From Herpetosiphon gulosus (GTDB taxonomy: Bacteria; Chloroflexota; Chloroflexia; Chloroflexales; Herpetosiphonaceae): 64,000 nt of DNA. The stretch spans positions 1 through 64,000 of the forward strand of contig NZ_BAABRU010000011.1 of the NCBI RefSeq assembly GCF_039545135.1, read 5' to 3'. The first letter of the stretch is position 1; each line of letters begins with the position of its first letter. Under the pieces are notes generated by a model, which had not been told where the DNA came from, searched no databases, and was given only the letters and a program-made list of their open reading frames with translations. Of the stretch, positions 16,639 to 24,543 are shown piece by piece. The position numbers were made by a program, and so were the translations under genes.

Positions 16639-17892
16639 TCAGCATGTCCCCCACGATGGTGATGAAGTATCCCCCAAAAGTCCTGTTTTTGGCTGTGACA
16701 CAGTTTTGGTTGTAACAGGTGGTTCGAGATAATGGCTTTGCTGTTTGAGTTGATCAGCAGCTTTGGCATAGCCGCCGTTGTTGCCATCAATAAAATGCAC
16801 TTGGCGACCCATGCGCTCAAACACGATACAGGTCATCAAGGCACTATCGGAAACATGCAGGCCATAGTTAAGTCGTCCAGCCGCCCGTTCAGCATTCAGA
16901 AATTGCTCAAGTTGCTGGCGTTGTTCAGGCGTTCCGGCAATCACCATGCGCAGCATTGCATCGTATTTGCGATAATCGGTGCTAGCTTGCAAAATCTGGG
17001 GATATTCGGCCCAGTCGGTTAATTCGGTTTTGGCTCCAGTTGCCAACAGCAATTTGCCGAGCAGATTCAGCCACCAAATATTATTGAGATAGCGCAATTG
17101 TTGCAGTTTGCTGGAGCCGCCGCGCAAACGAGCTTCGCCCCATAAATCTTTCAGCCGCAAGGTTAAACTTAGTTGTTGCACATCGACGGGGTGATGCGAA
17201 TCGCCAGTGCCGTAGATGGCCTCAATCTGCTCGATAACTTGGCGATTGATCGCATTGCGCTGGTCGCTGGTGTTGGCTTCGGCCCGAACTAAGAGCGAAA
17301 CTGTTTCGCCATAACGGCTGGGAATTGCTTGCCAGCGACATTCGAGTCCATCGAGCAACCCTGACTGATCGCTTGGGTTGGCATCTAACAAATATTTTGC
17401 GCCTGCCACGGGATCTTTGATCGTTTGTTCGACGAAGGTCAACCCATCACCGTTGATCATCGCTTGGGCATAATTATCCGAGGCGGCGAATTTGGCAATT
17501 TCGAGCTGATAGCGATGGGCATAAACTTCGCTGACTGGCATAATGCCCACCCGCAAATGCAAATTGTAGGCCGATTCGCTCAAATGCTGCACTGCTTGTA
17601 GCGCTGGTTTGGCTTGCTCAACTAACCATGGCGGCAATAAGACGGTTGCGCCATCGCCGCCGAACACAAACGGGATATCGAGATTGGGTTGCAAATTGAG
17701 CAAGGCCACAATCGTGCTAGCGCCAATAAAATTCACATCTTTGTAGCGCCCCTCGCCAATTGCCTTGGTCGATTGCTCAATATCGCTCACCACAATAACC
17801 CAATCGTCAGGAACGCGATGGTAGCAATTGGCATCGGTAATTTGGACAAAATCGGTGATAATGGGTAAGGTTGCATAGAAGTTGTGCGCCAT
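16639..17892 (-). CDS. DUF3095 protein (nucleotidyl cyclase-like)
   Basis: This 417-residue cytosolic protein matches the DUF3095 family. The N-terminal half has class III cyclase-like features: VIVVSDIEQSTKAI, where SDIEQST resembles the FSDI metal motif of cyclases, then GGDGATVLLP at the position of the second metal-binding Asp. The rest (about residues 190-417) is the DUF3095-specific part. Members are called adenylate cyclase-like, but activity is not established. It sits directly upstream of a CheY-like receiver gene, which suggests a signalling pair. The start ATG at 17892 has a GAGG-type site (CGAGGTTATCG). The 137-bp region to the divergent sortase gene is AT-rich and should hold both promoters. 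Confidence 0.85.
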   Translation of the reverse strand: MAHNFYATLPIITDFVQITDANCYHRVPDDWVIVVSDIEQSTKAIGEGRYKDVNFIGASTIVALLNLQPNLDIPFVFGGDGATVLLPPWLVEQAKPALQAVQHLSESAYNLHLRVGIMPVSEVYAHRYQLEIAKFAASDNYAQAMINGDGLTFVEQTIKDPVAGAKYLLDANPSDQSGLLDGLECRWQAIPSRYGETVSLLVRAEANTSDQRNAINRQVIEQIEAIYGTGDSHHPVDVQQLSLTLRLKDLWGEARLRGGSSKLQQLRYLNNIWWLNLLGKLLLATGAKTELTDWAEYPQILQASTDYRKYDAMLRMVIAGTPEQRQQLEQFLNAERAAGRLNYGLHVSDSALMTCIVFERMGRQVHFIDGNNGGYAKAADQLKQQSHYLEPPVTTKTVSQPKTGLLGDTSSPSWGTC

Positions 17893-18029
17893 CGATAACC
17901 TCGATTATGAAAGGGTTTGCAACTGGATTTGGCCGTTCGCTAAAGCAATATATTACATAATAAACATTACAATAGAGTTTACGCAATCTAAGCCAATTGG
18001 ATGGATTGTTGAGCAAGGAGTTTTCTGGC

Positions 18030-18776
18030 ATGCGTTGGATGTTATTAGTTTTCGTCGGTTGTAGTTTAGTTGCCTGTGGTGGCACGACCAACAATCCCAG
18101 TGCAACGGCGGTTGCTAGCCTTGAGCCAACTACTCAAGCGGTGGTGGCAAGTGTTGTGCCAACGAATCCAATTGTAGCAACACCTGCTGCTACGCCGACT
18201 CGTTTGCCCACCCAAACCGTTGCTCCCGAAGTTACCAGCAAGCCAGTTGAGCTGGATACGCCCACCTTGAACGACCAAAATGCGCCGCCAACCGCCGCGC
18301 CGCAGCCAACCGCCGATGCCAGCAGTGCTCCCAGCCAACCTGTACGTATGGTGATCGACGCGATTGGACTAGATCTTGCGCCAGTTTCGGTGGGCTTGGA
18401 TCAACGTAATGTGCCGATTGTACCCAAGCACGATGCAGGCTGGTATAACCTGAGTGCTCAGCCGGGCCAAGGCGAAAATGTAGTGTTTTGGGGCCATGTG
18501 CTGCGCTGGAAGGACGCGCCGAATGTGCCAGCCCCCTTTGCCCGCGTTAAGGATGTGGCAATCGGTGAGACAATCACGGTTTATAGTGCTGATGGCAGTC
18601 AATATCGCTATCGGGTGACTGAGCAAGTGTGGGTCACGCCTGATCAAGTGCAATATATTTTGCCCGTTGGCTCAGAGCGTCTGACCCTAGTTTCATGCAT
18701 TGGCGATCAAGTGATTGTTGAAGGTAATTTAGAAATGAGCCATCGCTTGATTACGATTGCCGAGCCAATTCGCTGA
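18030..18776 (+). CDS. Lipoprotein sortase (class E/F-like transpeptidase)
   Basis: A 248-residue protein. The N-terminus is a lipoprotein signal (MRWMLLVFVGCSLVAC, lipobox LVAC) followed by a ~90-residue Thr/Pro/Ala linker and a sortase domain (about 108-245). The catalytic triad is visible: His156 in WGHV, Cys223 in LTLVSC and Arg239 in SHRL. Sortases cleave LPXTG-like signals and join proteins to the cell surface or each other. I chose the ATG at 18030 because AAGGAG lies nine bases upstream; a TTG 11 codons earlier is less likely. A candidate substrate ending in LPDTS is encoded at 5773. The following membrane protein gene begins 10 bp later. Confidence 0.88.
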   Translation: MRWMLLVFVGCSLVACGGTTNNPSATAVASLEPTTQAVVASVVPTNPIVATPAATPTRLPTQTVAPEVTSKPVELDTPTLNDQNAPPTAAPQPTADASSAPSQPVRMVIDAIGLDLAPVSVGLDQRNVPIVPKHDAGWYNLSAQPGQGENVVFWGHVLRWKDAPNVPAPFARVKDVAIGETITVYSADGSQYRYRVTEQVWVTPDQVQYILPVGSERLTLVSCIGDQVIVEGNLEMSHRLITIAEPIR

Positions 18777-18786
18777 GGTTGTGTCT

Positions 18787-19455
18787 ATGTCTGAGAGCCT
18801 GCCAAATCTGCATGTGCCATCAATTCAAACGCTAGGTGAGCGCTATGGCAAACTGCGTTTATGGTGGTATATGTTCGTAGTGGTGTTTGTGGGCGATTTT
18901 TGGGCCATGATGGCAATCTTTCTGATTGACAAATTGACTGAACAATCAAACCTGCCCGTGCTTTGGCAACTTGGTTCACAACGTTTGAGTTTCGACAGCA
19001 TCGCTTTGGCATGTTTGCTCTTTGCTGGCTTAGGCTGGCTCATGGGCTGGATGTTACGCAAAGTTGCGGTTTGTCGGTTGCGTTCAGTCGTTTTGGCGGC
19101 GTTGATCGGCTATTGGTCGGCCTATATTGTGTTTAATTGGCCGCCCAGCCAACGCCTAATTACCAATATTCCGCATCCCACCTACTATCGGCATATGGTG
19201 ATGGCGATGCTCACACCAATTGGCTGTGTGGCTGGACCGATTGCCTTGGTAATGCGGCCAACCCGTTGGGCCTGGGTTTGGCTGCTCAGTCAATTGGCGA
19301 TGGGATTTTTGATTACCAACCTCAGCTATCTTTTGATACGTTATGATTTTGATGGCTCAATTGTTTTTTTCGGCGTTAGCCTCATGGCGGGTTACCCACT
19401 TGTTCTGAGCATGTGGTTTAGCTATTATTTACGTCGCCAAATCGTGCCCTTCTAG
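18787..19455 (+). CDS. Polytopic membrane protein of unknown function
   Basis: A 222-residue integral membrane protein with about six to seven hydrophobic segments, starting near residue 24 (LWWYMFVVVFVGDFW) and ending with MAGYPLVLSMWFSYYL. The ATG at 18787 is preceded by a GAGG that overlaps the sortase stop codon, so the two genes are coupled. No family is recognised and no polar catalytic residues stand out inside the helices. Its position between a sortase and the YvcK gene suggests an envelope role, which is an inference from context only. Confidence 0.75.
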   Translation: MSESLPNLHVPSIQTLGERYGKLRLWWYMFVVVFVGDFWAMMAIFLIDKLTEQSNLPVLWQLGSQRLSFDSIALACLLFAGLGWLMGWMLRKVAVCRLRSVVLAALIGYWSAYIVFNWPPSQRLITNIPHPTYYRHMVMAMLTPIGCVAGPIALVMRPTRWAWVWLLSQLAMGFLITNLSYLLIRYDFDGSIVFFGVSLMAGYPLVLSMWFSYYLRRQIVPF

Positions 19456-19484
19456 CCGCCATTTGGGCCTATAATTGGAAAACT

Positions 19485-20804
19485 ATGAAACAATCTGTAC
19501 CTGCATCTGCCCGTAAATTATTGGATAGTCGTTGGCTCAAAGTTGGAATTGGGGTCAAGCGTTGGTTGGCATTAATGCTGTTTGGCCTAATGTTCTCGGC
19601 CTTGGGCCTGGCTTTTGGCTTGCGTGAACTGTATACCACAGTTGAGTTACCAGCGATTTTCTATTATTTGACCCTGCAATTTTGGCCGCGCACCATTCGC
19701 ATGATCATTTTGTGTTTGGTGGGGATTTCAGCCACTGGCTTTGCTTTTCGCCATCTTAATCGGGTATTGCTCAGCGCCGCCTTGCCGCGCAATACCGCCC
19801 CGATCGATTTGGCTGAAACCTTGATTGGCCGTAGCCGCACCCGTCATGGCCCCAAAGTCGTGGCAATCGGTGGCGGTCACGGGCTTTCGACCTTGCTCAG
19901 TGGCCTCAAACAATATACCGATAATATTACGGCGATTGTGGCGGTTGCCGATGATGGTGGCTCTTCAGGCCGCATTCGCCAAGAATTTGGCATTCTACCA
20001 CCAGGCGATATTCGGCGTTGTTTGGCTGCCTTGGCCGAGGCTGAACCATTGATGACCCGTTTGTTTGAGCATCGTTTTCAGGCTGGCAGCCTCGAAGGCC
20101 ATACCTTTGGCAATTTGTTTATCACTGCCTTGGCTGAGGTGACTGGCTCGTTTGGCGAAGGCGTGCGCGAGGCCAATCGAGTCTTGGCGGTGCGTGGCCA
20201 AATTGTGCCAGCCACACTTGATGATGTGGTGTTATGGGCCGAATTGGAAAATGGCGAACATATCAGCGGTGAATCGCGCATCGCCAAAAGTGGCCAGCGG
20301 ATCAAACGAGTCTATCTCCAACCACATGGGGCGTTGGCGGTACGCGCTGCGATCAAAGCGATCGAAGAGGCCGATTTGATTATCGTCGGCCCGGGCAGTT
20401 TGTACACTAGCCTGCTTTCGAGTTTGATGATCAGCGAAATCAACCAAGCGATGCGTGAGGCGGTGCAGGCAGTGCGAGTGTATGTTTGCAATGTGGCGAC
20501 CGAGCCAGGCGAAACCGACCATTTTGGGGTGCGCGACCACTTACAAGCCCTTGTTGAGCATGTTGGCCCCGACGTATTCGACGTGGCCTTGGCCAATAGC
20601 GACGATCGCCAAAACCATCGTTTTGCGCCCGAATGGCAAGGCCGCACCACGATTGTGCCACTCGATCAAACCCAAGATTTGCCAATTCGTGTTCGCACCG
20701 CCAACGTGATCAATCCGGCCAACCCACTGCGCCATGATCCGGTGCGCTTGGCACGGGAGTTGATGCGGGTGCTCGAAAAAGAACGCCAAATGGGCCGCTT
20801 GTGA
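19485..20804 (+). CDS. yvcK: YvcK/GlmR-family (CofD-like) protein with N-terminal membrane anchor
   Basis: A 439-residue protein. Residues ~125-430 form the YvcK (UPF0052, CofD-like Rossmann) domain. It has the nucleotide-sugar binding loop VVAIGGGHGLSTLL near 124-137, ADDGGSSGRIR, GDIRRCL, the glycine-rich HTFGNLF, and GPGSLYTSLL. In Bacillus the homologue, GlmR, binds UDP-GlcNAc and stimulates glucosamine-6-phosphate synthesis for the wall. Here ~120 extra N-terminal residues hold two to three membrane helices, an architecture seen in some non-Firmicute members. A TATAAT at 19470-19475 lies only 9 bp before the ATG, raising the chance of a nearly leaderless transcript, but no -35 is evident. 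It may be coupled to CdaA/CdaR (36-37 kb) through wall precursor control. Confidence 0.92.
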   Translation: MKQSVPASARKLLDSRWLKVGIGVKRWLALMLFGLMFSALGLAFGLRELYTTVELPAIFYYLTLQFWPRTIRMIILCLVGISATGFAFRHLNRVLLSAALPRNTAPIDLAETLIGRSRTRHGPKVVAIGGGHGLSTLLSGLKQYTDNITAIVAVADDGGSSGRIRQEFGILPPGDIRRCLAALAEAEPLMTRLFEHRFQAGSLEGHTFGNLFITALAEVTGSFGEGVREANRVLAVRGQIVPATLDDVVLWAELENGEHISGESRIAKSGQRIKRVYLQPHGALAVRAAIKAIEEADLIIVGPGSLYTSLLSSLMISEINQAMREAVQAVRVYVCNVATEPGETDHFGVRDHLQALVEHVGPDVFDVALANSDDRQNHRFAPEWQGRTTIVPLDQTQDLPIRVRTANVINPANPLRHDPVRLARELMRVLEKERQMGRL

Positions 20805-20866
20805 CAGATATTGACACATTGTTGTGCTAGGGTCGGGGTTAGGGGTCAGTGGCTGGGGAATTGTAT

Positions 20867-20979
20867 GCCCTCACCCCCTAGCCCCCTCTCCCGCCCAGCG
20901 AGGCGAGGGGGAACCAGCCCATCATGATCATTGGATAGCCCCTCTCCCGCCGCAGTGGGAGAGGGGGCGGGGGTGAGGG
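20867..20979. repeat. Palindromic intergenic element, copy 2
   Basis: Terminal inverted repeats ATGCCCTCACCCCC / GGGGGTGAGGG enclose two hairpins, CCCCTCTCCCGCCCAGCGAGGCGAGGGGG and CCCTCTCCCGCCGCAGTGGGAGAGGG in separate halves. It fills the 217-bp gap between yvcK and nurA together with a G-rich GGGTTAGGGGTCAG string at ~20835-20848. Confidence 0.85.
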
Positions 20980-21021
20980 AAGGTATATATTTGATCAAGC
21001 CAACTACCAGAGGAGCACCGC

Positions 21022-22194
21022 ATGCCACTCGATTTTAATCAAGTTGGCCAACAAATTAAGCAAATGGGCGGCGATTTACGCCAGAATAACGATCAACAGC
21101 AACATCTAGTCAGCGCTGCTTGGCGTGGCTTGGAAGAAGAAAGCCATCGCTGGGAGCACTGGCAACGGTTTACCCATGAAAATTATTTGCGTGGGCCTTG
21201 GTTGCTGGCAGCCCCAACTGAACCCATGGATCAATTCTACAATTTGCCAAGCTGCCCGACAAGCTATTGTATTGGAGCCGTCGATGGCTCACAGATTGAT
21301 GTTGATCGCCATTGGATGGTTGAATGTTTTTTGATTAATATGGGCTATGTGACGATTCAATATGGTCAACAGCCAGCTTCCAAACTCTACTCAGTGCCAG
21401 CCTTACATTATCATGATCATGAACTCTTTTTGCACGACAAGGATGGCCGTAGTTATAAAATGGCCGGAGCCTTGGTGCATGCCGAACGTGATACTCGTGA
21501 AGGGATTGCCTTAGCCCTATTAGCGCAAGAAATTCTTGAAAATAGTGTTGCGCCGTTAGTAGCAATGCAAGATGGAACGCTGATTCGTTGGTCGCTGGGT
21601 GGGCTTGATCCATGGGTTCGTTCGCATTTTTTGCAGCGCTATCTGGCTGAGGGCTTGGCGGCGTTACGAGCCGCCGATGTGCCAACCTGCTCGTATATTA
21701 GTAACCCCAAAGCCCCCGATGTAACAGGTTTAGCACGACTGATTGCCTGTAAAGGAACTCCTAGCCCGCCTGAAAATCCGGTTGATCCTTACCCTGGTTT
21801 GAATGATAGTAAGTTGTTTGGCTATGGACGACTGAAAAGCGGCCAACGCAGTGCGATTTTTAAAAGCCTCTCCAAAATTAATGTTGAAGAATATGGCGAA
21901 CACGCGATTTATTTCTTCTATTTAAATGTTGGCGCTGAATTAGCACGGATCGAGATGCCCGAATGGGTGGCGCAACGCCCCGAATGGGTTGATTTGATTC
22001 ACGCAGTAGCGTATGATCAAGCGCATCGTGGTGGTGGCTATCCGGTGGCTTTAGCACGAGCGCATGAGCAAGCCGTGGTGCGCGAAAGCGATCGCCGGGT
22101 GTTTCGCCAGATGATCGAGCAAGCGCTGTGGCATGCCCGTTTGAACAATGGCTCATCATTAAAACAAGATGCCAAAGCCCAAGTGCGGGTTTAA
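21022..22194 (+). CDS. nurA: NurA-domain 5'-3' nuclease
   Basis: A 390-residue NurA-family protein. NurA is a Mn2+-dependent single-strand endonuclease and 5'-3' exonuclease that works with the HerA helicase in DNA end resection. The signature GAVDGSQID (Asp88) gives the first metal ligand, and VAMQDGTLIRW near residue 180 and the late HRGGGYPVALARAHEQAV segment correspond to the other conserved blocks. The ATG has a clear GAGGAG site. The next gene encodes an isolated HAS-barrel domain, the N-terminal module of HerA, but no HerA ATPase follows. It may therefore work with a HerA encoded elsewhere. Confidence 0.88.
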   Translation: MPLDFNQVGQQIKQMGGDLRQNNDQQQHLVSAAWRGLEEESHRWEHWQRFTHENYLRGPWLLAAPTEPMDQFYNLPSCPTSYCIGAVDGSQIDVDRHWMVECFLINMGYVTIQYGQQPASKLYSVPALHYHDHELFLHDKDGRSYKMAGALVHAERDTREGIALALLAQEILENSVAPLVAMQDGTLIRWSLGGLDPWVRSHFLQRYLAEGLAALRAADVPTCSYISNPKAPDVTGLARLIACKGTPSPPENPVDPYPGLNDSKLFGYGRLKSGQRSAIFKSLSKINVEEYGEHAIYFFYLNVGAELARIEMPEWVAQRPEWVDLIHAVAYDQAHRGGGYPVALARAHEQAVVRESDRRVFRQMIEQALWHARLNNGSSLKQDAKAQVRV

Positions 22195-22239
22195 CTCTTT
22201 TAGCTATAGCCTATCCTCGATAGCCTATACCCAACGCAT

Positions 22240-22848
22240 ATGACAGAACAACGAATTGGTGAAGTGATCGAAGCAAGCTCGACCCAATGGACAACCGGAG
22301 CCTATGAATTATTGAATGCGCCGCCATTTGGCTCGTTGATCAAGGCTGGTTGCTATGACAACGATTTATGCATTTATGGCTTAGTCTATGATATTCGCAC
22401 AGGCAGCCGTGATCTTGGCGGCAAGGCCATGGTGCGTGGTGGGCGGCGCTACGATGGCAGCGAGTTCTACGATGGCCAAATTTATAGCGAACATCCTGAT
22501 CTAGCGGCGGTGCTACAAACCGAGTGGAGTGCTTTGGTGATTGGCTATGAGCGAGCAGGCCGGATTATTCACTATCTGCCGCCGCAACCGCCAACTGTGC
22601 ACTACAGCGTGCATTTATGCGATGATGACACAGTGCAGCGTTTTACCCAGCATTGCGATTTCTTTCGCATGGTGTTGCATGCCAATTTGCCGATTGCTGA
22701 TGAATTGCTGGGCACGGCAATTCGCCATGCGGCAGCGCTACAAGACAATCGGCGTGAATATGAATTGTATGCAGGCCGTGAATTAGCGCGGTTGTTGCGC
22801 GATGACTATGATCGCTTGCGCGTGTTGGTGCGAATGTTGACTAGTTAG
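22240..22848 (+). CDS. Stand-alone HAS-barrel (HerA N-terminal-like) protein
   Basis: A 202-residue protein whose first ~110 residues resemble the HAS barrel found at the N-terminus of HerA helicases and in F1-type ATPase subunits. It opens with IGEVIEASSTQW, continues with PFGSLIKAGCYDN, then the strand CIYGLVYDIRTGS. The remaining residues are mostly helical and charged. No Walker motif is present, so it is not the motor. It begins 45 bp after nurA and ends 9 bp before the next gene, consistent with one operon. A reasonable inference is a NurA-partner or adaptor that substitutes for, or caps, the HerA barrel. Confidence 0.7.
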   Translation: MTEQRIGEVIEASSTQWTTGAYELLNAPPFGSLIKAGCYDNDLCIYGLVYDIRTGSRDLGGKAMVRGGRRYDGSEFYDGQIYSEHPDLAAVLQTEWSALVIGYERAGRIIHYLPPQPPTVHYSVHLCDDDTVQRFTQHCDFFRMVLHANLPIADELLGTAIRHAAALQDNRREYELYAGRELARLLRDDYDRLRVLVRMLTS

Positions 22849-22857
22849 GAGCCGATT

Positions 22858-23337
22858 ATGCCAAATTTGATTGTCAATGGTCGTGAGTATCGCAGTGTTG
22901 ATGAAATGTCCACCGAGGATCGCCAACTCTATCAACAAACCATGGGCTTGTTGGGCGATCACGATGGCGATGGCGTGCCCGATATTTTCAATCAACCTGG
23001 CAAGGTTCAAGCAGTCAATCTCAATCAACAGCAGATCAATCTGACAAATGGAGCCAACGATCAACTTAAGCAAGTGTTTGTTGATCGTGATGGCAATGGT
23101 ATTCCTGATATCCTTGAAGGCCAAACCAATTTCGGCAACCCTCAAAGCAATTTTGGTAATCCTCAAACCACCAATAGTTCGACTACTTGGAAAACCGCTG
23201 CCCCAACCGCCGATCCGCTTGGTGGTTCGCCCTTGCCTTGGAACCAACCCCAACAAAACAATGGCTTTATGCTTGGTTTAGTGGTTGGCGGGGTGGTGAT
23301 TGGAGCCGCTTTATTGATTTGGCTTTTGTTGCTGTAG
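22858..23337 (+). CDS. Tail-anchored protein with EF-hand-like calcium loops
   Basis: A 159-residue protein. An N-terminal ~40-residue segment is followed by two aspartate loops, DHDGDGVPD (about 34-42) and DRDGNGIPD (about 80-88). These match the DxDxDGxxD calcium-binding loop of EF-hand and thrombospondin type 3 repeats. A linker with repeated NFGNPQ follows, then a C-terminal membrane helix (about 138-158) reaching the end of the protein. With no signal peptide it is probably tail-anchored with the loops in the cytoplasm. An AGGAG site precedes the ATG. It closes the nurA operon, and a hairpin terminator follows. No link between calcium and NurA is known to me. Confidence 0.72.
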   Translation: MPNLIVNGREYRSVDEMSTEDRQLYQQTMGLLGDHDGDGVPDIFNQPGKVQAVNLNQQQINLTNGANDQLKQVFVDRDGNGIPDILEGQTNFGNPQSNFGNPQTTNSSTTWKTAAPTADPLGGSPLPWNQPQQNNGFMLGLVVGGVVIGAALLIWLLLL

Positions 23338-23349
23338 CAATGTTAAGCA

Positions 23350-23382
23350 AACAACCATCCTCAGTTGCTGAGAATGGTTGTT
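23350..23382. terminator. Bidirectional terminator hairpin
   Basis: Stem AACAACCAT-C-CTCAG / CTGAG-A-ATGGTTGTT with one mismatch and a TTG loop, 13 bases after the plus-strand stop and 14 bases before the end of the convergent cyclase gene. It probably ends transcripts from both sides. Confidence 0.8.
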
Positions 23383-23395
23383 GAATCAACTTAAT

Positions 23396-24469
23396 TTAGT
23401 TGTGGAAGCGCACGACGTTGAAGGGCAAATCATCAAGGCCGCGCAAAATCAGGGTTTCGTTGACCAAATCGCTAGGCAGAATTTCGGCCACGCCTGGCGC
23501 TTCGAGCACTTGCTGAGTCACCACCAACTCGGCATAATTGGCGCTCGATTGCACTCGTGCTGCCGCATTGACCGTTGTGCCAAAGTAATCCAGCCGATCG
23601 TTTAATGTTACGGCGAGGGTTGGCCCAGCATGCACGCCAACTTTGAGCGTCAAACGCTCATCATCGCCTAGTTCACGGTCGATATTAAATTGCTCAATTG
23701 CTGCTAAGGCATTTTGGCCAGCCTTGACCGCTGCCGCGCCATCAACGAACACTGCCATAATTGCATCGCCAATGGTTTTGACCACCGCGCCACCTGCTTG
23801 ATCGACCACATTAAACAAGATGTTGAAGTGTTCGCGCACCAAGCTATAGGCCCGTGGATCGCCTTTACGCGCATATAAGGCGGTTGAGCCACCAAGATCG
23901 GTGAACATCAAGGCGGCCCATTTGATTTGGAAGCTTTCGCCATCGGGCAATGGTTCGTCGATAAACAAATCGCGGAAGGCTTGTACGGTCAATAATTCGT
24001 GCGAGGTTGTTACGCCCAAGCGTTGATCAACTTCTTCGCGCCATGGAGCATTCTCGATGCCTGCTGGCAAACTGCGCACCTGCGCCGCCACTGTGAAGGT
24101 GACATGAATGCCTTCATCGAGCTTGGCGGGGAAATTATCGCGGCACATGGCACAATATTGTTGTGAATGCGCTTGAGTCAATTTATCAAAAGCATGAGCT
24201 TGATAGCCGCAATAAATGCAACGGGCTTCCCAATTTAGGTCAAATAAGCCAACGCGCACTGCTGCGGCCATCAATTGTAGGCCCGTCCGCCGCGAAAGCC
24301 CTAACGCTTCGGCCAAATATGCTGGATTAAAGCGATAGAGCATTGCACCTGGTGCTGTATCCACTATGCTGGTGAGAGCAGTGCGAACTGTTGCAGCTAC
24401 GCCATAGTTAGCCAATTCTGCGACCAACGTGCTACTTGATGTTGAATGTTGTTCTTCGTTCAAAGCCAT
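23396..24469 (-). CDS. Class III adenylate cyclase with N-terminal zinc-ribbon region
   Basis: A 357-residue soluble protein. The N-terminal ~165 residues include two CxxC pairs (CIYCG and CAMCRD) that likely bind zinc, resembling regions found before cyclase domains in related bacterial proteins. The cyclase domain (about 185-355) has both metal aspartates (FTDLGGST and KTIGDAIMA) and the transition-state Asn/Arg in VNAAARVQ. The Lys of VVKTIGD and Asp of RLDYFG correspond to the adenine-selecting Lys/Asp pair, pointing to ATP rather than GTP. I start at ATG 24469 because CTAGGAGG lies just upstream; a longer start is in frame. It lies downstream of the ABC exporter genes on the same strand. 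Confidence 0.9.
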   Translation of the reverse strand: MALNEEQHSTSSSTLVAELANYGVAATVRTALTSIVDTAPGAMLYRFNPAYLAEALGLSRRTGLQLMAAAVRVGLFDLNWEARCIYCGYQAHAFDKLTQAHSQQYCAMCRDNFPAKLDEGIHVTFTVAAQVRSLPAGIENAPWREEVDQRLGVTTSHELLTVQAFRDLFIDEPLPDGESFQIKWAALMFTDLGGSTALYARKGDPRAYSLVREHFNILFNVVDQAGGAVVKTIGDAIMAVFVDGAAAVKAGQNALAAIEQFNIDRELGDDERLTLKVGVHAGPTLAVTLNDRLDYFGTTVNAAARVQSSANYAELVVTQQVLEAPGVAEILPSDLVNETLILRGLDDLPFNVVRFHN

Positions 24470-24543
24470 ACCATAGCCTCCTAGATACCTATAAAATTGT
24501 AGCACTGTCTGGTCGCAATGGGCAGCCCAAATCGAAATAGTTG

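Noticed and set aside
17893-18029. Specific promoters in the divergent DUF3095/sortase gap
   Set aside because: The region is AT-rich and gives several weak matches on both strands; no pair of -35 and -10 elements stands out.
20835-20848. GGGTTAGGG as a telomere or integrated telomeric sequence
   Set aside because: Only one or two units occur, with variable spacers, and similar strings exist throughout the intergenic DNA.
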